A stretch of 64,000 nt of DNA from Rhynchopus euleeides (taxonomy: Eukaryota > Euglenozoa > Diplonemea > Diplonemida > Diplonemidae): assembly GCA_963210315.1 (NCBI GenBank), contig OY723289.1:1674001-1738000 (forward strand). The letters run 5' to 3'. This document shows, in pieces, positions 1-12,300 of this stretch (position 1 is its first letter; each line of letters starts with the position of its first letter). A model generated the notes under the pieces. The model did no database searches, was not told the origin of the DNA, and saw only the letters and a list, made by a program, of their open reading frames with translations. A program made the position numbers and the translations under genes.

Positions 1-95
1 AATGTCCATCGTCCTGATTTACAAAATGTCCATCGTCCTGGGTTACAAAATGTCCATCGTCCTGGTACAATCTGGTCATCGTCCTGAGTCAGTTT
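1..95. repeat. Short tandem repeat at window edge, about 23-24 bp unit
   Basis: Four imperfect copies of a unit built on ATGTCCATCGTCCTG are visible, the last diverged to TGGTCATCGTCCTG. They lie just upstream of the hAT transposase start. Subterminal repeats are common binding sites for hAT transposases, so these may belong to the element's left end. No inverted counterpart was found downstream, so this stays an inference. Confidence 0.75.
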
Positions 96-167
96 CTCGT
101 CCCCTCACCCGTTGTTCACACATCACCACCATCTCGCAGTGTCGTCCCACACACACACGCACACACC

Positions 168-2721
168 ATGCCACCGGAAGAGTTGGCAATCGACCCCGAT
201 GCGGTCGAGGAAGAGGCGTCTTCCGAGGAGTCGAATATTGAAGACACTCCTGCCTTCAAAGCGCTTGCAACCGCTGAACGAAACAGGTTCAAGCGTTTTA
301 AAAACAAGCCACTCCTCCTCGAACACGCCGCCGAAGAGGGACTGCTGCCCGCTAACTTCACGGGCACCCGTGAGCGCGCCGAGCAGTTGATGGCTGTTGC
401 ATCCGTGAAGAAGCGCCGCCGCGAAGCCGATCATCCGACGACGCAGCCTCCACGAGGGTCGCCGAAGAAGCGCGGGAGGACGAAGGGTCCCGAGAAGGTG
501 GAGCAGGCCGATCTGTCCGCCGCACTTCTTGCCGCTGTCAACCCGAGAGAGCCTGTGGGCAAGGAACATGCAGGGGAAGGTTGTGTCGCCTTAAAGTTCG
601 AAAAAGAGTACCTGGCAGACTTCCCCGATCTGAAAGCGGTCACCCGGAGCGAGTGCACTGAATTCAAGGGGGCTGCCGATTTGCAGAAGTCGTGGCCGGA
701 CGCCCAAAAGGTGTTCATCTGCGACCCCTGTTCGAAGGTCTGGAAGCCCGGCGTCCAGAGGAGTGATCTGTCGAAGCACTTCCGCACCGGTGCGCATAAA
801 GATAGAGTGCGCAACGGTGACCGTGCTGGCAGGCAAAAGCGTGCCGTGACAGAGGCACTGGGCCCGGAGCCAGAGCACGCCATTGGCCTTGCCATGGCCT
901 ACGCCGGCATCCCTGCACATCAGATGCAGACAGCCCTCGAGTGCCTTTCGGGGTGTAAGCTTCCTGCGACACCACCGAATTGCAACCGCCTCCTGCGTAC
1001 CACCCTGGATATCTTGATGGGTATCGGTACGACATACATCACCGAGACTTTTGGGTCCAAGCCCTACTGGGTGATGCATGATTGCGGGATGGTGCAGAAT
1101 GACCCGGCATGCATCCTGCTGCTCCAGAATGCAGATGCAAGCGTCGTCCTTCCCCCGGTGTTCTTTCCACGGGGGTACACAAATGCGCGGATGATTCGCG
1201 ACGCTGTTGAGGAAGTCATTGCGGACTACGGTCTGGGCAACCCTCTGTGCGTGCGGTCGGACCGCGGCGGAGCCGACGGCCCTGCAGCCCTCCAGACGGC
1301 ATCACACCGCAAGATTATCTTCCTGCCGTGTGCTGCCCATATCTGCATGAATGCAGGTTCCGAGTGGGAGGGATCTCTCAACGACGCAGCCTGGCCTCCG
1401 TTCCTGGTCGCCAAATACATGGATAACCTCCTGAAGGGGTCGCTCAATGCAAAGCGCCACGCCCGTTGGGTTGCAGCCCAGCATGACTGCGCCCGTATGT
1501 CCGCCAACGGGGTGCAGGAGCTGGAGGCTTCGGTGCGCAGCTCCATCCGCAGCTGCGTCAGCGCTGAGGAGGGCAGCTTCCGCGTGGGCCAGCTCCGCCC
1601 CCACTTCCACGACGTTCTCCCGGCGTTCTCTGTTGCAATTGCCGCGGCATCACAGCTGAGCGACCTTCTCACGGTCGTGGAAGAGGCTCAGAAGGCTGCT
1701 GCTGACAATCCTACGGCTGTGCCGGTCAAGAGGTGCCCTCTCCCCTCGCAAACACGGTTTGTGGCGCGCCTGGAGATCTACGAGCATCTCTTTGACCGGT
1801 TCCAGGTGTTATACATCTGGGTTGGCCAGGAGCTGAAGCGCGCAGATGTGCCGGTGTCGATGCGGAAGCTCGCCTGTCTGCTGCGCGACAACCTCGTGGC
1901 CCTCCGCGATGACTTCCGCAGGATGCTGACCGTGACGAAGAAGTTTCGCGCGTTGGTCGATGCAATCATCAACACCCAGCACGGCAAGGGTCATGAGGTG
2001 TACGGGTTGATTGTGAAGTGCCAGGGTGAGCTCGACAGGATGGCTGCCGACCCAGCCATCGGCGACTTCGCAAAGCCTCTTGCAGTGGCGATGCACAAGC
2101 GGTATGCCATGTCGGTGCACTGTCATTCCTTCCCCTCTTCACAGGTGGGATGCGCACGACAGCGGGTTTGTCACCTGGCAAGCACTGAGGCACCTCGACC
2201 CCGACATGCTGAACGTCATGCGAGGCGTCGGCAACGTGATGTCGCTGGCAGAGCTTCAGCTGAGCCTCCCCTTCCGCGTCACCAAGGTAGAATGGGATGC
2301 CTACGTGGTCGCAGCAACGGACACCCGGCTGGAGACTGTGAAATTCTGGAGAGCGCACTTACCTGATTCTGGGATCACGGCAGCAACACCCCTGTCCTCC
2401 CTGGCGGAGAAGGCACTGGCGGCCGTCCATCTGCCCCCAGCGTCGACGGCTCCTGACTCTGTGCTGAGTGTGGCCCTTCACGCACTGCAGGGCCGGGATG
2501 CCATGTCGCGCGAGCGCAAGGCCCAGGTGGTTTTCTGCGCGGCCAACCAGGACCTTGGGGACCTGGTGGTCGCAAAGAAGAAGCCACTCCGCAAGGGCTT
2601 CCCCGGTGTTCAGCATGCGTCTGACAGCGAGGAAGATGATGCTGAAGGACCTCCAGAGGGGGTGCAGCTCATCCGGACGGTTGAGTCCGCGCTGACGGTG
2701 ATGCGGGAAGTTGAGGTGTGA
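168..2721 (+). CDS. hAT-family transposase, two exons (168-2101, 2145-2721)
   Basis: Predicted 836-residue transposase. An acidic/basic N-terminus precedes a zinc finger, C185-x2-C188-x15-H204-x5-H210, of BED/C2H2 type. An RNase H-like core follows, with D305 (MHDCGM), D365 (RSDRGG) and the hAT C-x2-H motif CAAH at 388-391. A TRF motif near 529 resembles the TRW block of hAT proteins. The C-terminus (about 710-785) looks like the hAT dimerisation region: FWRAHLP, a PLSSLAEKAL block, an ER pair and a terminal N-x-DL. A 43-nt intron (GTATGC...CACAG) is needed to join the frames, and splicing restores the reading frame into the dimerisation domain. The ATG is preceded by a pyrimidine-rich stretch and AG at 138-139. 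The gene is open throughout, so it is either an active element or a domesticated copy. Terminal inverted repeats and an 8-bp duplication were not seen, so the borders are unknown. Confidence 0.85.
2102..2144 (+). other. Spliceosomal intron (43 nt) in the transposase gene
   Basis: Starts GTATGC and ends CACAG after a C/T-rich stretch. Removing it joins two frames in phase 2 and gives a continuous hAT C-terminal domain. Confidence 0.85.
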
Positions 2722-4733
2722 GGTTACACGTGGTCGTACTAACACCCACCTTTCCAGGTGGGGTTGGTTGAGACAATCGGGCCGGGGTTGCTAGCCAGCG
2801 GCAGGTTTTTCAGAGACTTCAGTGTCTCTTTTCCTCACCGCAGACAACCGTGCGTCGTGTAATTGGGTTCGTGTACTTGGGTTCAGCGTTTGTGCATGCG
2901 TGCCCAAGCCCACACTCGATTGTGGGCTTGGCCTCAGGGCGCCCTCAAAACCACACTTCGTTCTTCCGCGACGTCAGTCTGCTCTCTAGGACAAACAAAC
3001 CGCATACTGGCCGGGGTTGAGCTGTGGAGGCTCTCACTTTTCGCTAATTTTACTTTTTTTTTACCAACACTCACGGGGGCGTGCCAGGGACTGCCACACT
3101 CCCACCTGGTCTCTGCTGCTTGTGAAAGCAGAAGAATCCTACACCGTGTTCTTTGTGGCGGGTGACGGCGTCGGCACACTTTTCTGCACTTTCGAGCGAA
3201 ACCCCCCATCTTGTTTTTTGATTTTCAGAACTTGCCCGTCGGTGGACCAGGGGGAGTGGGGGGGCGGCGGTGTGAAGCGGGGGGAGGGAACCTTGGGGGC
3301 GTGGGGTGATATTTTTTTTTGCCCAAACTTGCTTGTCAGCGAAAGAGTCAGTGGGAGCGTACGCGCGCAGTGTGTTTTGAGAGAGCAACACAAAACCACC
3401 TATTCACAGCAACGCCCTGCACAGGGGTCACAACACACTGTCGCTCGTGCGCACAAACAAAACCTGTAGTTTGGGAGTTTGGGAAACGATGTGGTCTTGC
3501 TTCCTGGGGTCTTCGTTGAAGACGCACTGATGAATGAAGGGAATCTCCGATGACTGGAAGGGAATATCCCGCCCCCCGCCCAAATGACTGCTTTCAGTGT
3601 TGTCTGTGTCTGCCTGTGTGTGCCTGCACCTGTGCCTCCCTGTTCTGTATTTTGTCCCTCAGCGGGTTCACGATACAGGGCAGTCCACTCCCCAAAAAAT
3701 CATCTTGACGCCCATTCCAACCACTTGCGTGGTTGTGTTTGGTATTTCCGAATGGAATTTTCCAGCGTCAAGATTACAAGAACAGGGTCAGTCACTTCTA
3801 CCGTAGCTGCGATGCCGGTAGTTGTGCAGAAATGATCTTTTCGACGGACGCGACGCCTCCCCAGCTTGCCTGTGTCTGTGTTGCCATAGCCATGTGACAG
3901 ATATTCACAAAACGAATATACTGTCACACCGCAAGGGGCTTTGGACAACGTTAAACAACAGTCACACTTGCAGGTTTGGGTTCAAAAATTCCAATTTCCG
4001 CTGGTCACGGGCCCCTTTCAAAACATTGACCGCCTTTCGAGAATTTAGTTCTGCACCATGGATTCGAGGGACTGCGATGATTCGGAACCGAGGATGAAGA
4101 CTGCTGGGAAGGAACTGTGTGCTCTCTTGAAGCACTGGAATCGGCGAACTTGGACGGAACCTAAGCGCGACAGGTGAAGGGGCATCCCGAACAAAGGCAT
4201 ACAAAGTGGCTCTGGAGACATTGTTGCATCTGCGACACCCTGTCTTACATCCCGCCTGGGCTCTGATCTTCACCTAGGGTACATGAAGCTTTTGTAGGTA
4301 CATTTAAACTTGCGAACCTCTCAACGACCTGTTAATCGCCTTGTACCGAAATCTGACTCTGGGCTTCGGCCCTCACGGCATTCAGCGGGTGACCCGATGC
4401 CGGTGTGGATGGAGATGCACAGTTCTGAAACAGCGTGTCGACGAATCCGAGGAATCCCCAATCAGAGTAGTCCCGAGATGAAGTGGTGCAAGAACTCAAA
4501 AACTGTTTGCCTTTGGTCAAGGCCCCCTTTCCAAAAAATTTGACCCGCGCAGTGGTGGCCAGTCCTGAAAACCAACAGTAGCGTAAGCCTACGACTGGTC
4601 CAGGGCGAGGTCGACCCTGCAAAGAGCCTGTGCATGACCGTGTCACGCCAGGTGGCCGGCTGAACGAGGCACATCAGGGTGCCAGTTCACCCAGTTCCTG
4701 CCCCAATAGCAGGGCAAGATGTAAGAATCTTGT
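2722..4733. other. Intergenic, no gene recognised
   Basis: Mixed-composition DNA with short spurious open frames on both strands and no family match. At about 3700-3780 a small foldback is visible: ATCTTGACGC on the left pairs with GCGTCAAGAT on the right, with ATTCC/GGAAT just inside. It could be a MITE remnant. Confidence 0.5.
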
Positions 4734-4841
4734 GGGGGTCTTCGCTGGTCGACGAAGTTCGGCAAACTTCGTCAGTTTTCAGCCAATTCAACAGGGAATG
4801 CACCAAAATGCACTGACGACCACCCCGTAGCGAAGACCCCC
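4734..4841. mobile_element. Small MITE with 13-bp inverted ends
   Basis: The ends GGGGGTCTTCGCT and AGCGAAGACCCCC are exact inverted repeats 108 bp apart. TGT lies directly outside both ends (4731-4733 and 4842-4844), a possible 3-bp target duplication. It has no coding capacity. Confidence 0.6.
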
Positions 4842-6166
4842 TGTAAGTCTTATAATATTTCCGGAAAAATCCGTAAGTCTTGTAAGACTTACAAATCTTA
4901 CGAAATAAGCGTAAAAATAAGTAAGTCTTATGTCAAACCATGTATACCGAGCTTCTGCAAGGAACCCTCAGGTGCACGGAGGTGATGAGGATAGACAGCA
5001 GACGAGCAGATACTCCGCATCGCAGCACCCGGGGGCCTTGTCTCGAAGGACTCGAAACGGACCTACGTGTGTTGACCCCTTCGTCACCGTGTCAAACACA
5101 TTCAGCTTAAGAGGGACCTCGCAAAACAGCTGCTGATGCCTGCGTTCACGCCGAATCTGCCCGCGTCGTGGCCCCCGATACAAAGCTGGATGATGTGACG
5201 AGTGTATTCACCGATGTGCGCTCCGCAACGCCGATATGAGAGGCGTGAAGCGTACCATGTCAACCCACACGATCCGCTGTCTCATGCAGGCCTGCATAGG
5301 CTATGAAGTGAAAATCATTGGAGATGCCTCCATGGTGGCCTTCGTCAACCCTGCGTCCGGTGTGAACTCCGCCATCCGTACGCGCCCTGCTGTCTGCGAA
5401 GGCCCAGGCGCAAGAAGCCGAGTAGCGATACAATACGAATTACCGCCACTACATCATGATGATCAGAAGCTGATGAAAACATCGCACCCATACCTGGTGC
5501 GAACTGGCGAAGTTGTCTGCGATTGACAGTTCGTCGGTGGACGCTTCCTGCTCTCTGAGACGACTGCGCGGGGCCTGGACAACGGTGCATGAATCACGCG
5601 GTCACCTGGGCGAACGGACCTCTCAGATCGACCCTACGTGGTATGACCGTCAGACTAACATAATCCCTGTTTACGTCGAATGTCGACGAGCCCGTCCAGA
5701 CGACGACTCTATCCTACATATCGATGCGCGGAAAATACTGCTCCCCAGCTGACCGACGACAGTGAACTTCTCGGAGATACTACAGCCGGCGCTAATACAC
5801 TAGACTGGATCCAGATCGATGATACCCATATATCCTCCCACATGCCCCGCTGAACGATCGTGGACCAACCGCTTCGCCACCACAGAGTTCATCAGCTGTC
5901 CCAACTGTCCGCTAAGCCTGCAGCCTGCGCAGACCGACAATGTGACCCACGCGATCGGTGCGATATCACAACGCAGGATGGTATCTACTACTCCTGCATC
6001 CTGCGTTGAGACACATGGGTCTGGACTACAACCGCCGACTACGTCTGCTGGAGATCGGATGTCTCAAGGCCAGATCCCGACCCTGACAACACCTGATGAC
6101 TACTGCGCTACTCCCTTGTATGAGCGAGACTGCGATGGGATCAGGTCGCCCATAGAGAGCAGCGAA
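4842..6166. other. Gene-poor region, possibly decayed element sequence
   Basis: Begins with GTAAGTCTTA-type short inverted motifs (4842-4930). The rest shows codon-like texture broken in every frame, which suggests an old decayed element. No protein family could be assigned. Confidence 0.35.
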
Positions 6167-6447
6167 GGGATGACAAGTCTTCTCTATGGGCCACCTGTAT
6201 GTCCTCAATATCGATCGAGCCAGGCGGCAACTAATGACAATCCACGGACCGCCTGGCTTCTCGATATGTCCCATCGCAGACGAGGTATCAGGTGCATGCC
6301 AATGCATATATGTATTATCTTGATGGATGTGCATACCGAAAGATGTATATCAATATGTTGGAACAACCTTACGTGTGTGGTAAAGGATGTTGAGGATAGA
6401 GAGATCCGAAACATCAACAAGCTGGAGTTGACCCTCGATAATAAAGG
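6167..6447. repeat. 281-bp direct repeat, copy 1
   Basis: Appears identical base for base to 7009-7289 at a fixed offset of 842 bp. It ends in AATAAAGG. Together with copy 2 it brackets about 560 bp of unique sequence. It could be an LTR-like pair of a small non-coding element or a simple segmental duplication; the family is not assignable. Confidence 0.85.
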
Positions 6448-7008
6448 TAACTTTCAATGCAGGCACCCACATTTTGAGGGAAAGCCGGAATTGAAGGTTC
6501 TTTTATTATCGGCTAGTCAACCTCCACGACCGGGTTGGAGAACCCGCATTTGGTTCGATCAACGTACCTCGGTACAGAACCAAATAGTTTTTCGACCTCC
6601 CACCCGCCCTGCAGGATCCTGTGAACTCACCGACACTTCGTTCCTCCCATGATGGATCTGTTCCCTTCTGCAACACCTACATCTGATACAGGAGACTAGC
6701 ATATTCCAAACAAACAAAGATCGGCAGCTCTCGGAGTGCTGCGCATCGTGACATCACACTCCAAACCTTTAAAAAAAAATAGGCTTTTGACCGCCCACCT
6801 ATGATGACGGAAGGAAGGGGCTTTGCTTGCTTCACTTTGACGTTTCGCAAATTCGGGCGATGTGTCCTTTCCAATAGCATGATGAAAATCACAGATGGAA
6901 ATAATTCACATGTGTAGTGATCCGTGGTACATGACCTTTCGGGGTCAAAATGAACAACAAAGCGTTGCGAGAAGACTGCATCTACGGGTTATCCCATCAC
7001 CCTCCCCC
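6448..7008. other. Spacer between the direct repeats, no gene seen
   Basis: 561 bp with no recognised coding sequence. It contains a short A-run (about 6772-6780) and no primer-binding or polypurine signature that I could defend. Confidence 0.5.
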
Positions 7009-7289
7009 GGGATGACAAGTCTTCTCTATGGGCCACCTGTATGTCCTCAATATCGATCGAGCCAGGCGGCAACTAATGACAATCCACGGACCGCCTGGCT
7101 TCTCGATATGTCCCATCGCAGACGAGGTATCAGGTGCATGCCAATGCATATATGTATTATCTTGATGGATGTGCATACCGAAAGATGTATATCAATATGT
7201 TGGAACAACCTTACGTGTGTGGTAAAGGATGTTGAGGATAGAGAGATCCGAAACATCAACAAGCTGGAGTTGACCCTCGATAATAAAGG
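7009..7289. repeat. 281-bp direct repeat, copy 2
   Basis: Second copy of the 6167-6447 repeat in the same orientation. No mismatch was found by eye, so the duplication is recent. Confidence 0.85.
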
Positions 7290-7949
7290 ACCCCAAAAAA
7301 TCATCACAAAAGTGCGCATCAGGTGTCACAAGTGGGCTCCAGACGGTTTCCGGGGGGGTATGGGTCGGATTTTCGGGTCAGATCAGGTATTAGGGCGGTT
7401 CTGATGGTATGTTGAAATTTTTGGTATTTGTACGTTTTTAGGGGGGCTTATGACCCCCCCTACCCCCCCCCCCCCCGCTGACTCTGACCCTACTAGGCAC
7501 CCTGTGCTTTCATACCCACGAATGAGGCGACAGTTCTTGTCTTTACGAGGATCTTCGCGGCAGTACCGACGAACGAATTACTGGTGCATTTACACGTTGT
7601 GTGTCTTGCCGATCATCGAAAGCTACGGGATGAAACACTTCGCCCCGACACAAGGCGTCACCGAGAAACGATCACCCCTTCCCCTCCCTCACCCCCTCGC
7701 GCTCCCCCCCAGTGCTGCTTTACACGATACACCGGGAAGGCCCCGTTAGCAGAAACACCGCCAAAACCACTTGCAGAATGGCAAGTCACACCTTGCCATT
7801 TGTTTTACAAGCGGATCCACACCCCTCACACACACACACCCCGCCCCTCCCTTCAGGAAACCACTTATAGCGAAGGTTTTCCGCCTTCCCCACCCCCACC
7901 CCCCCCCCCCCTCCCTCCCTCCTTTCCCCCCGTGCCCTACCATGGGGCT
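7290..7949. other. Upstream region of the giant membrane-protein gene
   Basis: No gene is recognised. It contains C-runs at about 7455-7480 and a long pyrimidine tract (about 7875-7935), nearly pure C/T, immediately before the ATG at 7950. The tract would suit a splice acceptor or a core promoter element. The reading frame is also open upstream of 7950, but that part is low-complexity Pro/His and unlikely to be translated. Confidence 0.5.
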
Positions 7950-9296
7950 ATGGGGGGCTGCCCTGCCGTTGCCTGCTGCTGCCCCATCACCTGGTGGGTA
8001 TTCTGTTGTGTGTGCCTCACCGCACCCCCCCCAGCGGCAGCGGTGAGCGTCGCCGGCGCCTCCTCTGGGCAGTTCTTCCTCCTCGCCAACACGACGGGGC
8101 AGTCTGTCGAGCTGGAATGGCACGACCTCCCTCCGGAGCAGAGCGTGTGGGCTGCCCTCAGCAGCTCCGCGGGATGTGAGGAGGCGCAGGCGGGCAGCGT
8201 GGTGCACGCCGCGGCACCTCGGGGTGGAGGCGGGGTGGCAATCGCCTGGGAGGTGCCCCTGGCGTTTGTCGGGGGGGTCTCCGAGTGGTTCCTCTGCGAG
8301 GGAGAGTCCCCGCCAGGCGTGCCGCGGTCTACATCGCTCAACATCACCGGGATATCCTTCGCGGTTGCCCCAACCCCGGCACTCCCCGACCCGATCTACG
8401 TCCCTTCAACGCCTCTGTCAGGCTTCCGGGAATCGCTGCTCCGGCCCAACGGAGGGTATATCCTCAACGCCTCTGACGCACCCCCCGGTGGTGCCTTCTC
8501 ATCCAACGCCGCCACACCACCCCCTCCTCTCGAATATGCGTTTCACCTCCAGAGGTTCGACACATCCCTTGACTCCGATTACACCCAGCACGCCTGCCGG
8601 GGGGGAGCTGGCGGTGGTGGGTCCTCTTCCTCCTCTTCCTCCTCTGCCACTTCTTCATCCTCTGGAGGTGGAGGAGGAGGTGATACATTCCGCCCAAACC
8701 CCTTTGGCCTATCCGATCTTATTATCACCCGCGGAGGGGGGTCTGGTTGGGGTGTGGGAGAAACCCTTCGTCTCAACCTCACAGCCCTGGTGGGTGTTGC
8801 CTTGGGGTGGGTTTCTGCAGGGGAAGGGGGTGGAGGTGGAGGCGGAGGTGCCGACCCTCCCCATGCCTTTGCCCTCTGCTTCGCCGTCATATCCGCGGCA
8901 CGCAGCACCCCCACCCGCCCCTGGGAATACTCCTCCGCATCCCGCCTCTCCACAGCCTCCATCCGGCTCAACCCGGACCCCTCCCCGTTCCTCCTCTCCT
9001 CCCCGCCCCCACTCTCCGGCACCCCGCCGGTGCTCCGCTACGCAATGGACTCCCCCCTGAGGCCCGCCTCCCCGGAAGGCACCACCCTGCAGCTCCACCC
9101 CCGCATCGCCTCCGCTGGGCTGTACGCCTCCCAGGGGTGCCTCGCTGGGGAGGAGGTTATCCCTGTCTCCTTTGAGGATGACGCCTGGGGGGTCAGTGGG
9201 GGTGGCGATCCAAACCTGATTTGGGAAGGCCCCCCACCACCTCCGAACAGCCTGGGGGTGTGGGGGGTGGGTGGGTTCCTGCGGTATGGCGGGTCT

Positions 9297-9331
<35 letters not shown>

Positions 9332-12300
9332 TTCCTCTCCTTTGCAGAGCGGGGGCGGTGAGGTGTGGAGGTTGCCCCACGGCATAGGATCCATATGGCT
9401 CTGCGCTGCGCTGGATGACTCCGATCGCCGAGGGGGTGTGCAGCACCAACACCACCTCTTCCCCATCGCGAGGCACGCCGTGCCCATCCTCTCCGCCTTC
9501 TCCCTCTCTGAAAACCGAGGCGCCGTGTCAGAACCCCCCCTCCTGCGAGCATCGGTGGGGGAAAACTACTCCACAACCTCCACACCTGGAGACCCCACCG
9601 CATCCCACACCCCGCAGGAGAGCTTCGCCCCGGATGCCGTGCGGAACAGCAGCAGGCATGCCGCGCTTCTCCGGGGCGGGGCCCCACACACCCTCCGCAT
9701 CGTTGGGGCCGGGGGTGATGGGGCTGCCTTATCAACGTCACCCTCCACCTCCACCTCCACCCGAGTCGTGGCGTATTTCGCATCGCTTCCAAAGGGGGCG
9801 AGCCTCCTGCATGGCGCCCCTCCAGAGGCGGGGGTTGGAGGCGCGTGCAGGCTCTCGTTTGGACCGGCGGGTTCCCCAGACCCGGTGTTCTCGACAGCAT
9901 CCGGAGGTGCCGCAGGGGGTTTTGCTGTGCTGCGCGCCGAATCGGCAGCTCAGGTGGGGAGGTGGGTGCTTTCTGGAAGTCCGATTCCCCCGGCTGCCGC
10001 TCCGGGGTCCCACATGGTTCTGTGCATCGGGGTTGGCGTGTTTCCCAACAGCGTGGTGGATGCGGCGGCTCTGTCAGATTTCCTCCGCGCCCGCCTCTCC
10101 AAAGAGTCAGGCGGCGACCCATCCTGGGCCCTGCAGGCAGACCACTACCTCACCTCCGCCGCGCTGCTGGAGGCACACCCCATCCAATTCTCACAACCCA
10201 CCGCGACGCGGCTCCCCTCTCCTCCCCTCGGATCCCACTTCTACGCGGCATCAGGCGTTGCACTGCACATCCCCTCCATCTCCGAGGACCCGGGGTATCG
10301 ATTTGCGATCTGTGAGGAGGAGGCTGAGGCAAACCAGTCGATTTCCTCTCCATTTTTCCCGGGGAGGTGGAGGTTTGGCGTGACGTCTGATGGGTCCGGT
10401 TGGCTTGTCGCATTTCTCCCTGAGAGATCTCTTTTCTTCGGAGGCGGAGGAGGAGGAGGAGGAGGCAGCAACCTCAACAAATCTCTAACACCAGGATGGG
10501 TTTTCCGAAGACCCGGGACCCTCTGCGTCGGAACCGGTGTTGCGGTGCTGAGCCTCGGCATCAAAATCACCCCGGTTTTCTCCTCCATCTCCGGCTCCCT
10601 CCTCAGCACCCCCGCCTCCATCGGAGCGATTGCCGCAGATGGGCTCTCCAGCCCAACCCTCCCAACCCACACGATCTACGAAGGGCCTGTCACAGACCTC
10701 CTCGAATGGGCGATCTGCCCCTCCGAAGGGGTCAGCCACATCACCGACATCCCAACGGGGGTGTCCTTCCGATGGGGCGCCGCAATCGAAACCCGAGATG
10801 TGGGAACCTCACCCTCTCCCCCTCCAAAAGCTGTCCTGGTCATCCCCCAGTTTGACCCACCCCAAGGGGGCATGGCGATGTGGCTCTGCGTGAGAGGAGT
10901 GTATTCTGCCTTCTCCTCCTCCTCCTCCTCCTCCCCTTCCACACCCTCACCCGGAGGAGGCGGTGTTCAGAACCTCTGGGTTTCAACAGGGGTTTCGGTG
11001 GTGCCGCGCCTCGCAGTCAACTCCTGGGGGCCACACCACCCGGTCCTCCCCGTGGCCCCATCGGGAGGTGCCGGCGTGCTGGGTAGCGCTGCCGGCGCCA
11101 CAGAGGCAGGCCCAGGTGTCACATTATCGCTTCTGGGTAGCCTGCCATCACACCCCGCACCCCCAGCGGGGTCGGGTGTGTTTCTCTATCTCGCGGAGGG
11201 CCCCGGAGGGTGCGTTGGGGACGATGCGATCATCCGTCACACCGGGGGTGCCGCACCCCCCCTCTGGGTGTGGGGGGCGCAGCAGTCTGGGGGTGGCGCT
11301 GACACAACCTCCCCAACCCCCTCTGGGAAGCCGTGGGGCGATCCCCTGTTCCCCTGGGGGGAGGTTTGGGGGGGTGGCGGCATCCTCCACGCCGCGGTGG
11401 GCCTCCTGCAGTATTTCGTCAGCCCCGCCCTCTGCGCCGCCGTGGTGTCACACGGCGCTGTCTCCTTCTCCTGGATATCCTCCGTGGAGGTTGCGGTGGC
11501 AGGCCTTGTCCTCCTTGCAGGGCGCCAACCCCCGCTCACCCTCCCCGCGGTGCAGGGCGCGTTGGCGGAGGTTCCGGCATACCACCTCCCACCCCCTGCC
11601 GGGGGGTCGGTTGGGGGGTTGCACTCTGCCTCCACCACCTCCGCCTCCAACTCCCATGCGCTGCACCTCTCCAGAGCTGCCTCCTGCGAGCCTGACGCAA
11701 GGCTTCTCCCTGGAGGAGGTGACACTGCGGTGTTTGAGGTGTCCCCATCATCTCTCTCCTTTAGGCTCGAGGGAGGTGGGGCTGCGACTCCACCCGTCTC
11801 CGGCACATCAGCGCGGCAGCTTTCCCCCGGGGATCTCCTGTGGATCTGCAGCTCCGTGGCGAGGTTTGGGGGGAATGGGTCTGACGGGGTGATGCGCACT
11901 ACCTCCTCCTCCTCCTTCTCCACACCTATCACAACCCACTACATCCCGACGGGGTTCCGGCTGGAGGTGACGGAGAGGAGCTCCCCAGCAGGGGGGTACC
12001 CCATCGGAATCCTTGCCTATGGAACCCAACGCCTGGAGGTGTTTCACCACGGAGGGGGTGGGGGTGGTGGCTCCACGGCTCCCTCACCCTCCCCGCCCTC
12101 CACCACCTCCACCTCCACCACCCCTGCCGGCTGGCTGCTGATCCTCCAGGGAGCTGAGTCGCGCTGCCCTCCAAACCCTGCGGAGTTTGCAGCAGCTCCG
12201 CTCCCCCCTCTCCCCATCAGCTCTTTAGGAGCCGCAGCAATCCCCGGCGGGAGTCTCTACTCTGTGATCAAGACTCTGAGAGATGCCGCCACCCACACAC

